Assembly: GCF_000531125.1 (NCBI RefSeq)
Contig: NZ_CBTK010000212.1
Coordinates: forward strand, 1-64,000
Length of the DNA stretch: 64,000 bases
Direction of reading: 5' to 3'
Origin: Candidatus Contendobacter odensis Run_B_J11
Lineage (GTDB): Bacteria > Pseudomonadota > Gammaproteobacteria > Competibacterales > Competibacteraceae
Part shown: one piece after another, positions 49,826 through 59,485 of the stretch
Position numbering within the stretch: the stretch's first letter is position 1
Layout: each line of letters starts with the position of its first letter
Translations under genes and position numbers: made by a program
Notes under the pieces: model-generated
Databases searched by the model: none
Seen by the model: only the letters and a program-made list of their open reading frames with translations
What the model was told of the DNA's origin: nothing

Positions 49826-50347
49826 TCAGATCAAGGCTTGAGGCCATTGAGTGTCGGGCGCATCGGCGACGGGAACAATCAGCACCGGACGCTTGGACGA
49901 CAGGGTCAGCCGGCGAGTGGTCGATCCCAAAAGATCGGTTCGCGATCGAGAGCCGCTGTGTGCGCCCACCACGATCAGATCGGCGTTGCAGCGGTCGGCT
50001 TCGTGCAGGATCACTTCGCAAGGCAGGCCGCTGATCACTCGGATTTCCGAGAGCAGCGTGGTTTGTTCGAGCGTAGCGCCCAGTTCCTCCTCACAGAACG
50101 TTTCCAGCCGCTGGTGGAATTTTTCCAGGATGCCTCGGGTGTTTTGCTTATGTAGGTTATCCACGACATCCGATGGTAGATAGGAGTCCAGCAAGAACCG
50201 AGTCGAGTGATTGAGTGGCTCGACCACATGCAGCAACACAATTCCAGCGTCGATCTGCTTGGCCAGGCTGACCGCGAAGCGAAAAACCGGTCGCGTGTGG
50301 GGACCCAGCGCCGTCGTGTATAGAATGGTTTTGATCTGGGGGAACAT
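49826..50347 (-). CDS. Universal stress protein UspA family
   Basis: 173 residues. N-terminal QIKTILYTTALGPHTRPVFRFAVSLAKQ, C-terminal ATP-loop motif region DLIVVGAHSGSRSRTDLLGSTTRRLTLSSKRPVLIVPV, in which the G-2x-G-9x-G-S/T pattern is present (GAHSGSRSRTDLLGST). Probably ATP-binding, cytosolic. A 35-residue insertion-like segment (SYLPSDVVDNLHKQNTRGIL) lies after the first strand-helix unit as in longer Usp proteins. The ATG at 50347 with GGAG upstream is the start; the open frame upstream is not used. Confidence 0.88.
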   Translation of the reverse strand: MFPQIKTILYTTALGPHTRPVFRFAVSLAKQIDAGIVLLHVVEPLNHSTRFLLDSYLPSDVVDNLHKQNTRGILEKFHQRLETFCEEELGATLEQTTLLSEIRVISGLPCEVILHEADRCNADLIVVGAHSGSRSRTDLLGSTTRRLTLSSKRPVLIVPVADAPDTQWPQALI

Positions 50348-50576
50348 GGCACGCTCCGAACAGGTTGAAAGGATAGCGAAGAATAACCGAATTGCGGGTC
50401 CCCAAGCTCTCGCTTGGACACTCAAATCATAGTCTAACAGGGATTCCTTCAAAGCTTTTCCGAACGCAACGGCGGTAAAGTTCTGTCTATCTCCGCCGAT
50501 AGCCTAACGAGATAGCCCTTCTATTCGATTAGCGGCGCATCACGACAAGCGACAGGATTCAACCGGAGGTTCCGCC

Positions 50577-51665
50577 ATGAAGATTGCCAGTTCGAACATT
50601 GAATTAATCAGCCAGCATAGCTCTGTCACCAAGCACGAAAGCAAGGAGTCGCTGCGAATGTGGGTGGGGGATCAGCGCCCGGATTTTGAAGGCCGGAATC
50701 CGCCCCCCGGTCGCCTGCAAGCCGACGCTGTACACCTCTCACAGGCCGCCCGCACTCTCCAGCCCAGCAAGCAGGTCGCACCCACCGATACGGACATAGC
50801 GCCAGAAGACGAACCCAAGCTGGCCTTGATCATTCGCATGGTCGAAATGTTGACCGGCAAGAAAATCAAACTGGTTTCGCCCAAGGAGCTGCACGAAAAA
50901 CTCGGCGCGGCGCAGGAACAGGCTCAATCAGTGACCGAGGCGCTCTCCAAGATTCAACAGCAGCAGGGTAACCCCGCAGCGGCACCACAGCCGGCGGGCT
51001 TTGGGATTGAGTACGATGCGTATGAACGTCATTACGAAGCTGAGAAAACTACGTTTTCGGCGGCAGGCGTGATCCAGACGCAGGATGGACGGGAAATTAA
51101 ATTTTCGGTGGATTTGAGTATGAGCCGGGAATTTATGAGCGAGCAAAGCGTCAGTCTGCGGGCAGGCGATGCCAAGCTAAAAGACCCGCTGGTGCTGAAT
51201 TTCAACGGCAATGCCGCCGAGTTGACTACGACCCGCTTCAGTTTTGACATAGATTCCGATGGGCAGCAGGATCAGATTGCTTTCACTGGCCCTAACAGCG
51301 GTTTTCTGGCGCTGGATCGTAATAACGACGGCGTTATCAATAATGGCAGCGAACTGTTTGGACCGACCACCGGGCAGGGATTCGCTGAGCTGGCTGCCTA
51401 TGACCAGGACGGTAATCAGTGGATTGATGAAAACGATTCTATCTACAACAAGCTGCGCATTTGGTCCAAGGATGCCCAAGGCCAGGATCAACTGATCGCA
51501 CTCGGGCAACGGGGCGTAGGCGCTATTTATCTAGGGCAGGTTACCAGTCCGTTCGCCCTCAAGGACAGCGATAATAATTTACTGGGTCAGATCCGTTCGT
51601 CGGGAGTTTTTCTTCAGGAGAACGGCGTAGCAGGCACGGTGCAGCAGATTGACTTGAAGGCTTGA
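50577..51665 (+). CDS. Putative calcium-binding FG-GAP/EF-loop type protein
   Basis: 362 residues, no signal peptide. A disordered N-terminal third (with Gln-rich segment) precedes a beta-rich part with Asp-loops of calcium-binding type: FDIDSDGQQDQIAF, ALDRNNDGVINNGSELFG, AAYDQDGNQWIDENDSIYNKLRIW. The pattern Dx(D/N)xDG repeated three times is typical of EF-hand-like/VCBS and haemolysin-associated proteins; similar proteins are widespread in aquatic Proteobacteria without a defined role. GGAGG lies 9 bp before the ATG. Isolated gene; export, if any, would need a non-classical route. Confidence 0.65.
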   Translation: MKIASSNIELISQHSSVTKHESKESLRMWVGDQRPDFEGRNPPPGRLQADAVHLSQAARTLQPSKQVAPTDTDIAPEDEPKLALIIRMVEMLTGKKIKLVSPKELHEKLGAAQEQAQSVTEALSKIQQQQGNPAAAPQPAGFGIEYDAYERHYEAEKTTFSAAGVIQTQDGREIKFSVDLSMSREFMSEQSVSLRAGDAKLKDPLVLNFNGNAAELTTTRFSFDIDSDGQQDQIAFTGPNSGFLALDRNNDGVINNGSELFGPTTGQGFAELAAYDQDGNQWIDENDSIYNKLRIWSKDAQGQDQLIALGQRGVGAIYLGQVTSPFALKDSDNNLLGQIRSSGVFLQENGVAGTVQQIDLKA

Positions 51666-51793
51666 TGCCGGGTCAAAGTATTTCTCGCCAGTGATTCGTT
51701 ACATAAAAAACTCTGGAATAGTTCGTACAGAGTCCAGCGTTGTACCTGGGTGATCCTCAAGATATCCAGCGGGTTAATGAAGGTAACTAATCA

Positions 51794-52792
<999 letters not shown>

Positions 52793-52795
52793 AGA

Positions 52796-53254
52796 ATGTA
52801 CGAATTTCTGAAATACGAGGTCCGCCATGCCATGACGGCTGATCCCATCGCCATCGGTCCCAACGCCAAGCTGCGTGAAGTCCAGGAACTGTTCGAGACT
52901 CGCGATTTCAATGGGGTGCCGGTGGTAGATGCACAGCGGCGCTTGCTCGGCATCCTGACCAAGTTTGATTTACTCAAGGCGTTCAGTTTCGATTCGCAGA
53001 TGATGGCTCCCCATTATGACGAGATCATGGAACGGACCGCTGAGTCGGTGATGACCCGCAATCCGGTCAGCGTTGATCCACGCTTGCCCCTCAGTCGCTT
53101 GCTGCAAAAACTGGTGGAGATGCGAACCAAGAGCTTGCCCGTGGTCGAGGAGGGCCTGCTGGTGGGAATTATTGCCCGCGAGGATGTACTGAAAGCGCTA
53201 CGCCACGCCACGGTCACGCATGAAATCCCCGCTCACCAGGATTCGCAATCATGA
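52796..53254 (+). CDS. Two-CBS-domain protein
   Basis: 152 residues consisting of a CBS pair (Bateman module): AMTADPIAIGPNAKLREVQELFETRDFNGVPVVDAQRRLLGILTKFDLL (about 13-62) and VMTRNPVSVDPRLPLSRLLQKLVEMRTKSLPVVEEGLLVGIIAREDVL (about 83-130). Such modules bind adenine nucleotides and report energy state; without an attached effector the partner is unknown. Stop overlaps the start of the next gene (ATGA), suggesting a functional link with the deacetylase-like protein. Confidence 0.88.
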   Translation: MYEFLKYEVRHAMTADPIAIGPNAKLREVQELFETRDFNGVPVVDAQRRLLGILTKFDLLKAFSFDSQMMAPHYDEIMERTAESVMTRNPVSVDPRLPLSRLLQKLVEMRTKSLPVVEEGLLVGIIAREDVLKALRHATVTHEIPAHQDSQS

Positions 53255-54192
53255 CCACCCTGCTCTACACCCATCCGGTTTGTTTGGAGCATGACACCGG
53301 CTTCGGCCACCCCGAGTGCCCGGCTCGGTTGACCGCCATTCTCAATGCGCTCCGCTCCGCGCCGTTCGCCGCCCTGAAATGGCATGACGCCCCACCTGCC
53401 ACGGTCGAGCAACTCACCCGCATTCATACTCCGGCCTACATTGATCGCGTATTTGCCCGAGTTCCCAAACAGGGGCATCACGCACTCGATGGTGACACTA
53501 TCCTTTCGTCGCAATCGGGGGAGGCAGCACTACGCGCAGCAGGCGCAGTTTGCGCGGCGGTAGATGCCGTGCTGGGGCAGGAAGCCAGCAACGCTTTTTG
53601 CGCCATCCGCCCGCCGGGTCATCACGCCGAGCCGAATCAGGCCATGGGCTTTTGCCTGTTCAACAATGTCGCCCTCGGCGCCGCTCATGCCCGCGCCGTT
53701 CACGGTCTGGAACGGGTGGCGGTGATTGATTTTGATGTCCATCACGGCAATGGCACTCAAGCTGCGTTCGAACATGATCCCGGTTATCTCTACATTTCCA
53801 CCCACCAGGCTTATATCTATCCCGGCACCGGTCGCCGTGACGAAGTTGGGGTCGGTAACATCGTTAATATACCGCTACTAGCCGGTAGCGGTTCAGCGGA
53901 TCTGCGTCACGTTTGGCGACAGGACATTGAACCGGCGCTACGTGAATTTCGGCCACAACTGATCCTGATCTCCGCCGGTTTTGATGCACATTACCTGGAT
54001 CCACTGGCCGAACTCGATTTTAACGAGGGTGATTATGCGTGGCTGACCCAACAGATTCTGGCGGTAGCAGCGGAATCCTGCGAGGGGCGGGTGGTATCGG
54101 TGCTGGAAGGCGGCTACAACCTGCCAGCGCTGGCGGCCAGTGCGGTGGTGCACGTCGAGGCGCTGATGTCCCATGCGGAGATCGGCGCATAG
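53251..54192 (+). CDS. Histone deacetylase family amidohydrolase
   Basis: 313 residues, class II HDAC/acetoin-utilisation/acetylpolyamine amidohydrolase family. Active site: HH pair in RPPGHHAEPNQAMGFC (124-125), zinc ligands Asp162 and His164 in DFDVHHGNGTQ and Asp245 in SAGFDAH; SVLEGGYNLPALA closes the pocket. All catalytic residues are present. Bacterial members deacetylate small acetylated amines or proteins; the substrate is unknown. Translationally coupled to the CBS protein upstream. Confidence 0.93.
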   Translation: MTTLLYTHPVCLEHDTGFGHPECPARLTAILNALRSAPFAALKWHDAPPATVEQLTRIHTPAYIDRVFARVPKQGHHALDGDTILSSQSGEAALRAAGAVCAAVDAVLGQEASNAFCAIRPPGHHAEPNQAMGFCLFNNVALGAAHARAVHGLERVAVIDFDVHHGNGTQAAFEHDPGYLYISTHQAYIYPGTGRRDEVGVGNIVNIPLLAGSGSADLRHVWRQDIEPALREFRPQLILISAGFDAHYLDPLAELDFNEGDYAWLTQQILAVAAESCEGRVVSVLEGGYNLPALAASAVVHVEALMSHAEIGA

Positions 54193-54308
54193 GCCGCTCC
54201 TTAAAATGGGTAATGCGGAGTTCAGGCTGAACGGCTCTCCATCAGTTACAGACACCCGCCCAGCCGCCGCGCCACTTCCTCCTTGCGTAGTCCCTGAAAC
54301 TCTCCTGA

Positions 54309-55286
54309 TCAAGGCAGCAAAACAGTCGATCCGGTGGTTTTACGTGCTTCCAGATCACGATGTGCCTGGGCGGCATCGGCCAGCGGATAGGTCTGACGCA
54401 CCTCGATGTTGACTGCGCCGTTTTGTACTGCCTCAAACAGCTCGGCAGCACTGGCGAGCAAGTCCGCCCGTTTGGCGGTATAGGTCATTAGCGTGGGCCG
54501 GGTCAGGAACAGCGAACCTTTGGCCGCCAAAAGGCCCGGATCGAAGGGTTGCACCGGCCCGGATGCATTGCCGAAGCTGACCATCATTCCCAGCGGTCGC
54601 AAACAATTCAGCGATCCCATAAAGGTGGCCTGGCCGACTGAGTCGTAAACTGCTGCTACACCCTGACCGTTCGTGATTTCGCGGACCCGTTCAGCGAAAT
54701 TCTCGCGGCTGTAGACGATGACGTGATGGCAGCCGTGGGCACGAGCCAGTTCGGCCTTGGCGTCATCACCGACCGTGCCGATCACCGTCGCCCCCAGATG
54801 CCGCGCCCATTGGCTCGCGATCAGACCCACTCCGCCAGCGGCAGCGTGCAGCAGAATGGCGTCGCCCGGCTGCACCCGGTAGGTGCGCCGCAAAAGGTAT
54901 TGAGCGGTCATGCCTTGCAGCATCATGGCGGCGGCAGTGCGGTCGTCAATCCCATCCGGCAACGCCACCACCCGATCCGCTGGAATCAGCCGAACTTCGG
55001 CGTAGGCTCCCACCGGCGGGCTGGCATACGCCACCCGGTCGCCGATTTTGAATTCGCTTACGCCCTCGCCAACCGCTTCGACGCGCCCTGCCCCTTCCAT
55101 CCCCAGGGTCCAGGGCAGCGCTGGCAACGGATACAGGCCGGTACGGTGATAAACATCAATGTAGTTGAGACCAACAGCGGCATGACGAATCCGCAGTTGG
55201 CCGGGACCTGGATTGCCGATTTCGACTTCTTCCCAGCGCAGAACTTCGGGACCGCCGTATTGATGAATGCGAATCGCGTTAGGCAT
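54309..55286 (-). CDS. qor: Zinc-independent NADPH:quinone oxidoreductase (Qor)
   Basis: 325 residues, medium-chain dehydrogenase fold without zinc ligands. IRHAAVGLNYIDVYHRTGLYPLPALPWTLGMEGAGRVEAVG in the N-terminal domain, AAMMLQGMTAQYLLRRTYRVQPGDAILLHAAAGGVGLIASQWARHLGATVIGTV at the NADPH fold. Cytosolic one-electron or two-electron quinone reductase, as E. coli QorA. Single gene, convergent with the deacetylase gene across a 116-bp gap where nothing else was seen. Confidence 0.93.
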   Translation of the reverse strand: MPNAIRIHQYGGPEVLRWEEVEIGNPGPGQLRIRHAAVGLNYIDVYHRTGLYPLPALPWTLGMEGAGRVEAVGEGVSEFKIGDRVAYASPPVGAYAEVRLIPADRVVALPDGIDDRTAAAMMLQGMTAQYLLRRTYRVQPGDAILLHAAAGGVGLIASQWARHLGATVIGTVGDDAKAELARAHGCHHVIVYSRENFAERVREITNGQGVAAVYDSVGQATFMGSLNCLRPLGMMVSFGNASGPVQPFDPGLLAAKGSLFLTRPTLMTYTAKRADLLASAAELFEAVQNGAVNIEVRQTYPLADAAQAHRDLEARKTTGSTVLLP

Positions 55287-55507
55287 GACCTTATCCTCGG
55301 CCGTAGATTGAATGGAGACGCCAATAGTCTAGGCGATGGGCGGAGCCGGCGTGGATTCCTGTGTGGCGTCCCATGACCCGCTGTTCCCGAATCCAGCCTC
55401 CTCATCCCAACCGATCAGCAGCTTTGCGTGATCCGCTCGACAGCCCACTAAAACCACTTAAATTTAATGTATTAAACATAAAAATATCAATATAAAAATT
55501 GATTTAT

Positions 55508-55520
55508 CACTTCTAAAGTG
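55508..55520. promoter_or_regulatory. Possible operator palindrome before the HTH gene
   Basis: CACTT-CTA-AAGTG (55508-55520) lies in a strongly AT-rich leader (55440-55553) 34 bp before the start of the small HTH gene. Position and symmetry would suit autoregulation, but this is a single short palindrome. Confidence 0.3.
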
Positions 55521-55553
55521 CTAAATAATCATTTTGAAAATGTAAATTGAACT

Positions 55554-55799
55554 ATGGTTACAGCAGCACAATTGAAAGCAGCACGGGCGTTGTTAAGCAT
55601 GGATCAGCGGATGCTCGCGGAGGTATCTGGACTGTCCTTGCCCACTATCCAGCGGATGGAGACTAGCGACGGCATCATCCGTGGCAATGTTGATTCCCTG
55701 GTCAAACTGATCGCCGCGCTTGATGCCGTTGGTGTGGAATTGCTTAATGAAGGGACTGTCAGCGAAGGTGGCGGGCGTGGGGTACGGTTGAAACGCTGA
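55554..55799 (+). CDS. Small XRE/Cro-type HTH regulator
   Basis: 81 residues. Helix-turn-helix at about 5-45: AAQLKAARALLSMDQRMLAEVSGLSLPTIQRMETSDG, then VDSLVKLIAALDAVGVELL as the usual third/fourth helices and a basic tail. No ligand domain. Start ATG 55554 without a clear Shine-Dalgarno. It precedes the hyf-like operon by 58 bp in the same direction, so it is a candidate regulator of that operon, although its own AT-rich leader is quite distinct from the operon. Confidence 0.85.
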   Translation: MVTAAQLKAARALLSMDQRMLAEVSGLSLPTIQRMETSDGIIRGNVDSLVKLIAALDAVGVELLNEGTVSEGGGRGVRLKR

Positions 55800-55857
55800 A
55801 TCGCCAATCATTGCAGGGCCTAACGTGCGTTAATTATAGGGAGCGAATTTCGCCACC

Positions 55858-57873
55858 ATGTTGTTGCCACTGCTGTTAAGTTTATTGCTGATCCTGGTTG
55901 CCGCCAGCATCTACGCGGTCGCTGCGACCCACCAGCCAGATTGCAGCCGTCGCATTTATGGCATCACCTTGGCTGTCACTACCGTTGCGTTGGGAACGGC
56001 GCTCACTCACCTGCTAACCGCTCCCGCGCCGGAGATGCTCACGCTGCCGCTGGGCCTACCGTGGTTGGGCGCACATTTCCGGCTGGATGCGCTGTCCGCT
56101 TTTTTCCTGATCGTGGTCAATCTGGGCGGCGCGGTCGCCAGCCTGTTCGCTTTGGGTTATGGGCAGCATGAAAAAGCGCCTGAACGGGTGTTGCCGTTCT
56201 TCCCGGCGTTTCTGGCGGGTATGAATCTGGTGCTGCTGGCCGATGACGCCTATGCCTTTCTGTTCTGCTGGGAACTGATGTCGCTGACCTCGTGGGCGCT
56301 GGTCATGGCCCATCATCAGGAACCGGCCAATGTTCGCGCCGGTTATCTCTATCTGGTCATGGCCTGCTTCGGTACCCTGGCGCTGCTGCTGGCTTTCGGC
56401 CTGCTGGCCGGCACCAGCGGCGGTTACGACTTCGCCACCATCCGCGCCGGTACTGTAACCCCCGGATTCGCCGGGCTGGTGCTGGCGCTGGCACTGTTAG
56501 GCGCCGGTTCCAAGGCCGGTTTGGTTCCGCTGCACGTCTGGCTGCCGCTGGCGCATCCTGCCGCGCCTAGCCATGTCTCGGCGCTGATGAGCGGGGTGAT
56601 GACCAAGGTGGCGGTCTATGGCTTCATCCGCATTGTATTCGATCTATTGGGTGAACCGGTGCTGTGGTGGTGGGGCGGGGTGGTGTTGGCCCTGGGCGGG
56701 ATCACCGCCGTGCTGGGAGTGCTGTACGCGCTGATGCAGCATGATTTGAAGCGGTTGCTCGCCTATCACACGGTGGAGAACATCGGCATTATCTTCATCG
56801 GCTTGGGTTTGGCGCTGGCGTTTCAGGCCAATCAAATGTACGCCAGCGCCGCGCTGGCGCTGACCGCCGCGCTGTTTCATGTCCTCAACCACTCACTGTT
56901 CAAAAGCCTGCTGTTCCTCGGCACCGGTGCAGTGCTAACCGCCACCGGCGAGCGCGATATGGAACGGCTGGGCGGTCTGATTCACCCGATGCCGTGGACT
57001 GCGCTGGCGTTTCTGATCGGCGCGGCGGCGATTTCGGCGCTGCCGCCGCTGAACGGCTTTGTGTCGGAATGGTTGACGTTTCAAGCCATTCTGATTAGCC
57101 CGGAACTGCCGCAATGGCTACTCAAATTCCTGGTGCCGGCCATCGGCGCGGCACTGGCTTTGTCCGCCGCGCTGGCCGCCGCCTGTTTCGTCAAAGCCTT
57201 CGGGATTACCTTCTTGGGTCGTCCGCGCTCCCCAGCCGCCGCCCAGGCGCAGGAGACCGACCGCTACTCGCTGGCCGCATTGTTCACCCTGGCGGCGCTG
57301 TGCCTGCTGGCGGGAATCCTGCCGGGACTGGTGGTGGACGGGCTGGCTCCGGTAGTGGGGTTGCTGAACGGCGGCGCCCGGCTCACGGCCCAGCACAGCC
57401 AGCCTTGGTTGACCCTGGTGCCGATAGTGGATGTGAAAAGTAGCTACAACGGTTTGCTAGTGCTGCTGTTCATGGCACTGTCGGGAACTGGCGCCGCCTT
57501 CCTGATCCATCGGCTGGCTTCCAATAAGTCGCGGCGCGGTCCCCCTTGGGATTGCGGTTTTCCCGATGCCAACCCGGCTTTCCAGTACACCGCCAGCAGC
57601 TTTGCGCAACCGATCCGCCGGGTATTCGGTAGCGTGGTGTTCCAGGCCCGTGAACGGATCTTTATGCCGCCGCCCGGTGATTTGCGCCCGGCGCGGCTGG
57701 AAGTGAAGTTACGCGACCCGGTTTGGGAGCATGGCTATGCCCCCATCGCCGCCGCTGTGGTGGCCCTTTCGGGCCGCTTTAACCATTTTCAATACCTCAC
57801 CATCCGCCGTTACCTGAGTCTGGTGTTCGGCGTGCTGGTGCTGCTGTTGCTGGGGATGGCCTTATGGCGCTGA
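55858..57873 (+). CDS. hyfB: HyfB-like antiporter-type subunit (NuoL/Mrp family)
   Basis: 671 residues, about 16 membrane helices. Proton-translocating signatures LFCWELMSLTSWALV (Glu), GAGSKAGLVPLHVWLPLAHPAAPSHVSALMSGVMTKVAVYGF (Lys/His channel), LLAYHTVENIGIIF, and NHSLFKSLLFLGTGAV. The C-terminal 120 residues carry a cytosolic/terminal extension with PPWDCGFPDANPAFQYTASSFAQPIRRVFG, typical of HyfB/HycC. Membrane-arm ion pump of a group-4 hydrogenase-like complex. First gene of the operon; its end overlaps hyfC by 10 bp. Confidence 0.92.
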   Translation: MLLPLLLSLLLILVAASIYAVAATHQPDCSRRIYGITLAVTTVALGTALTHLLTAPAPEMLTLPLGLPWLGAHFRLDALSAFFLIVVNLGGAVASLFALGYGQHEKAPERVLPFFPAFLAGMNLVLLADDAYAFLFCWELMSLTSWALVMAHHQEPANVRAGYLYLVMACFGTLALLLAFGLLAGTSGGYDFATIRAGTVTPGFAGLVLALALLGAGSKAGLVPLHVWLPLAHPAAPSHVSALMSGVMTKVAVYGFIRIVFDLLGEPVLWWWGGVVLALGGITAVLGVLYALMQHDLKRLLAYHTVENIGIIFIGLGLALAFQANQMYASAALALTAALFHVLNHSLFKSLLFLGTGAVLTATGERDMERLGGLIHPMPWTALAFLIGAAAISALPPLNGFVSEWLTFQAILISPELPQWLLKFLVPAIGAALALSAALAAACFVKAFGITFLGRPRSPAAAQAQETDRYSLAALFTLAALCLLAGILPGLVVDGLAPVVGLLNGGARLTAQHSQPWLTLVPIVDVKSSYNGLLVLLFMALSGTGAAFLIHRLASNKSRRGPPWDCGFPDANPAFQYTASSFAQPIRRVFGSVVFQARERIFMPPPGDLRPARLEVKLRDPVWEHGYAPIAAAVVALSGRFNHFQYLTIRRYLSLVFGVLVLLLLGMALWR

Positions 57874-58820
57874 TTACCGACTATCTGGTGCAGGGCAGCC
57901 AGATGTTGCTGCTGCTGCTGCTGGCGCCGCTGCTCACTGGCTTGATCCGCGCGTTCAAGGCGCAGTTGCTGCGGCGGCGCGGTCCGTCACCGCTGCAACC
58001 CTATCGCGACCTGTCCAAGCTGTTGCGCAAGGAGGTGATCCTGGCCGACTCCGCGTCCTGGCTGTTTCGGGTGGCGCCCTATCTGATTTTCGCCGCGATC
58101 TGGGTAGCGGCGTCGCTGGTGCCGACTTTCGCCAGTGGCCTGTTGTTCAACTGGACCGCTGACCTAATCGCCATTGTGGCGCTGCTCGGCACCGCCCGCT
58201 TTTTCCTGGCGCTGGCCGGTCTCGATGTCGGGACCAGCTTCGGCGGCATCGGCTCCAGCCGTGAAATGATGATCGCCTCGCTGGCGGAACCGGCGATGCT
58301 AATGATGGTGTTTACCTTGTCGCTGCTGGCCGGCACCACCGAACTATCTGCGGTCGCCCGGTTCATGCTGACCGCCGATGTCGGCTTGCGGGTGTCGCTG
58401 GGGCTGGCTTTGATCGCGCTGATGATGGTGGCGATTGCCGAAAACGCCCGGGTTCCGGTGGACAATCCAGCGACTCATCTGGAATTGACCATGGTGCATG
58501 AGGCGATGGTGCTGGAATACTCCGGTCGCCATCTGGCGCTGATCGAACTGGCCGCTTCGCTCAAGCTGTTGCTGTACCTGTCGCTGCTGGGGTGCATCTT
58601 CGCACCCTGGGGGATGGCGACCGCTGGCGACGGTTTTTGGGCTTATCTGCTGGGCGTGGCGATCTATCTGGGCAAGCTGGCGTTGGGCGGTTTGCTGCTG
58701 GCGGTATTTGAAACCAGCATCGCCAAGATGCGGGTGTTCCGCGTCGATCAATTTATGGGGGCGGCGCTGATGCTGGGGTTGCTGGGAACTCTGTTGCTGT
58801 TCGTGTCGCGGAGTCTGTGA
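57864..58820 (+). CDS. hyfC: HyfC-like membrane subunit (NuoH family)
   Basis: 318 residues, about eight helices. GPSPLQPYRDLSKLLRKE (cytosolic loop joining the peripheral arm), SFGGIGSSREMMIASLAEPAM and the HyfC/NuoH hallmark AENARVPVDNPATHLELTMVHEAMVLEYSG, whose acidic residues form the coupling channel. It anchors the Fe-S/large-subunit arm to the membrane. Start ATG 57864 overlaps hyfB; stop overlaps hyfE by 4 bp. Confidence 0.93.
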   Translation: MALITDYLVQGSQMLLLLLLAPLLTGLIRAFKAQLLRRRGPSPLQPYRDLSKLLRKEVILADSASWLFRVAPYLIFAAIWVAASLVPTFASGLLFNWTADLIAIVALLGTARFFLALAGLDVGTSFGGIGSSREMMIASLAEPAMLMMVFTLSLLAGTTELSAVARFMLTADVGLRVSLGLALIALMMVAIAENARVPVDNPATHLELTMVHEAMVLEYSGRHLALIELAASLKLLLYLSLLGCIFAPWGMATAGDGFWAYLLGVAIYLGKLALGGLLLAVFETSIAKMRVFRVDQFMGAALMLGLLGTLLLFVSRSL

Positions 58821-59485
58821 TGCACGATCTGGCGTTCGATATCGCCCATCTGCTGGCGGGCGGCATGGTGGTGGTGAGCTTCCTGATGCTGTACCAGGAT
58901 CGCTTGTCCGCCTTGATCAATGTCTTTGCCTTGCACTCGCTGGTGCTGGTGTTGGCGGTCGGCTGGCAAGCGCATATCCAGGACGCCCACCATCTCTACG
59001 TCACCGCAGGGATTGCTCTGGTATTCAAAGCAATCATCATCCCAACCGCACTGCACCGCATCGTCCGGCGACTCGGCATTCATCGGACCCTGGAGGTGGT
59101 GGGGGGTGTGGGTCTCGACATGCTGGCGGGGGCGGCGCTGGTCGCATTGGCGATTCTGGTGATGCTGCCGGTGACAGTGACTACCGATGCGCTGGCGCGC
59201 GAGGACTTGGCATTCGCCTTGGCGGTGCTGTTGCTGGGATTATTGCTGATGGTGACCCGCCAAAACGCGGTCAGCCTGGTGGTGGGTTTTATGTCGTTGG
59301 AGAACGGGTTGGTACTCGCCGCCGCCGGAGCACGCGGGATGCCGCTGGCGGTAGAGATCAGTATCGCCTTCTCAGTGCTCATTGCTTTGATTGTCATCGG
59401 TATTTTTCTATTCCGCATCCGTGAGCGGTTCGACAGCGTGGACATGCGAGCCATGGATACCTTCCGTGGGGAACGACGGCGATGA
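58817..59485 (+). CDS. hyfE: HyfE-like membrane subunit (NuoK-related)
   Basis: 222 residues, about seven helices. HDLAFDIAHLLAGGMVVVSFLMLYQ, FALHSLVLVLAVGWQAH, LVVGFMSLENGLVLAAAGARGMPLAVEISIAFSVLIALIVIGIFLFRIRERFDSVD. The last part is the NuoK-like unit with the buried Glu in SLENG. Starts in an ATGA overlap with hyfC and ends in one with hyfF, so stoichiometric translation is expected. Confidence 0.92.
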   Translation: MMHDLAFDIAHLLAGGMVVVSFLMLYQDRLSALINVFALHSLVLVLAVGWQAHIQDAHHLYVTAGIALVFKAIIIPTALHRIVRRLGIHRTLEVVGGVGLDMLAGAALVALAILVMLPVTVTTDALAREDLAFALAVLLLGLLLMVTRQNAVSLVVGFMSLENGLVLAAAGARGMPLAVEISIAFSVLIALIVIGIFLFRIRERFDSVDMRAMDTFRGERRR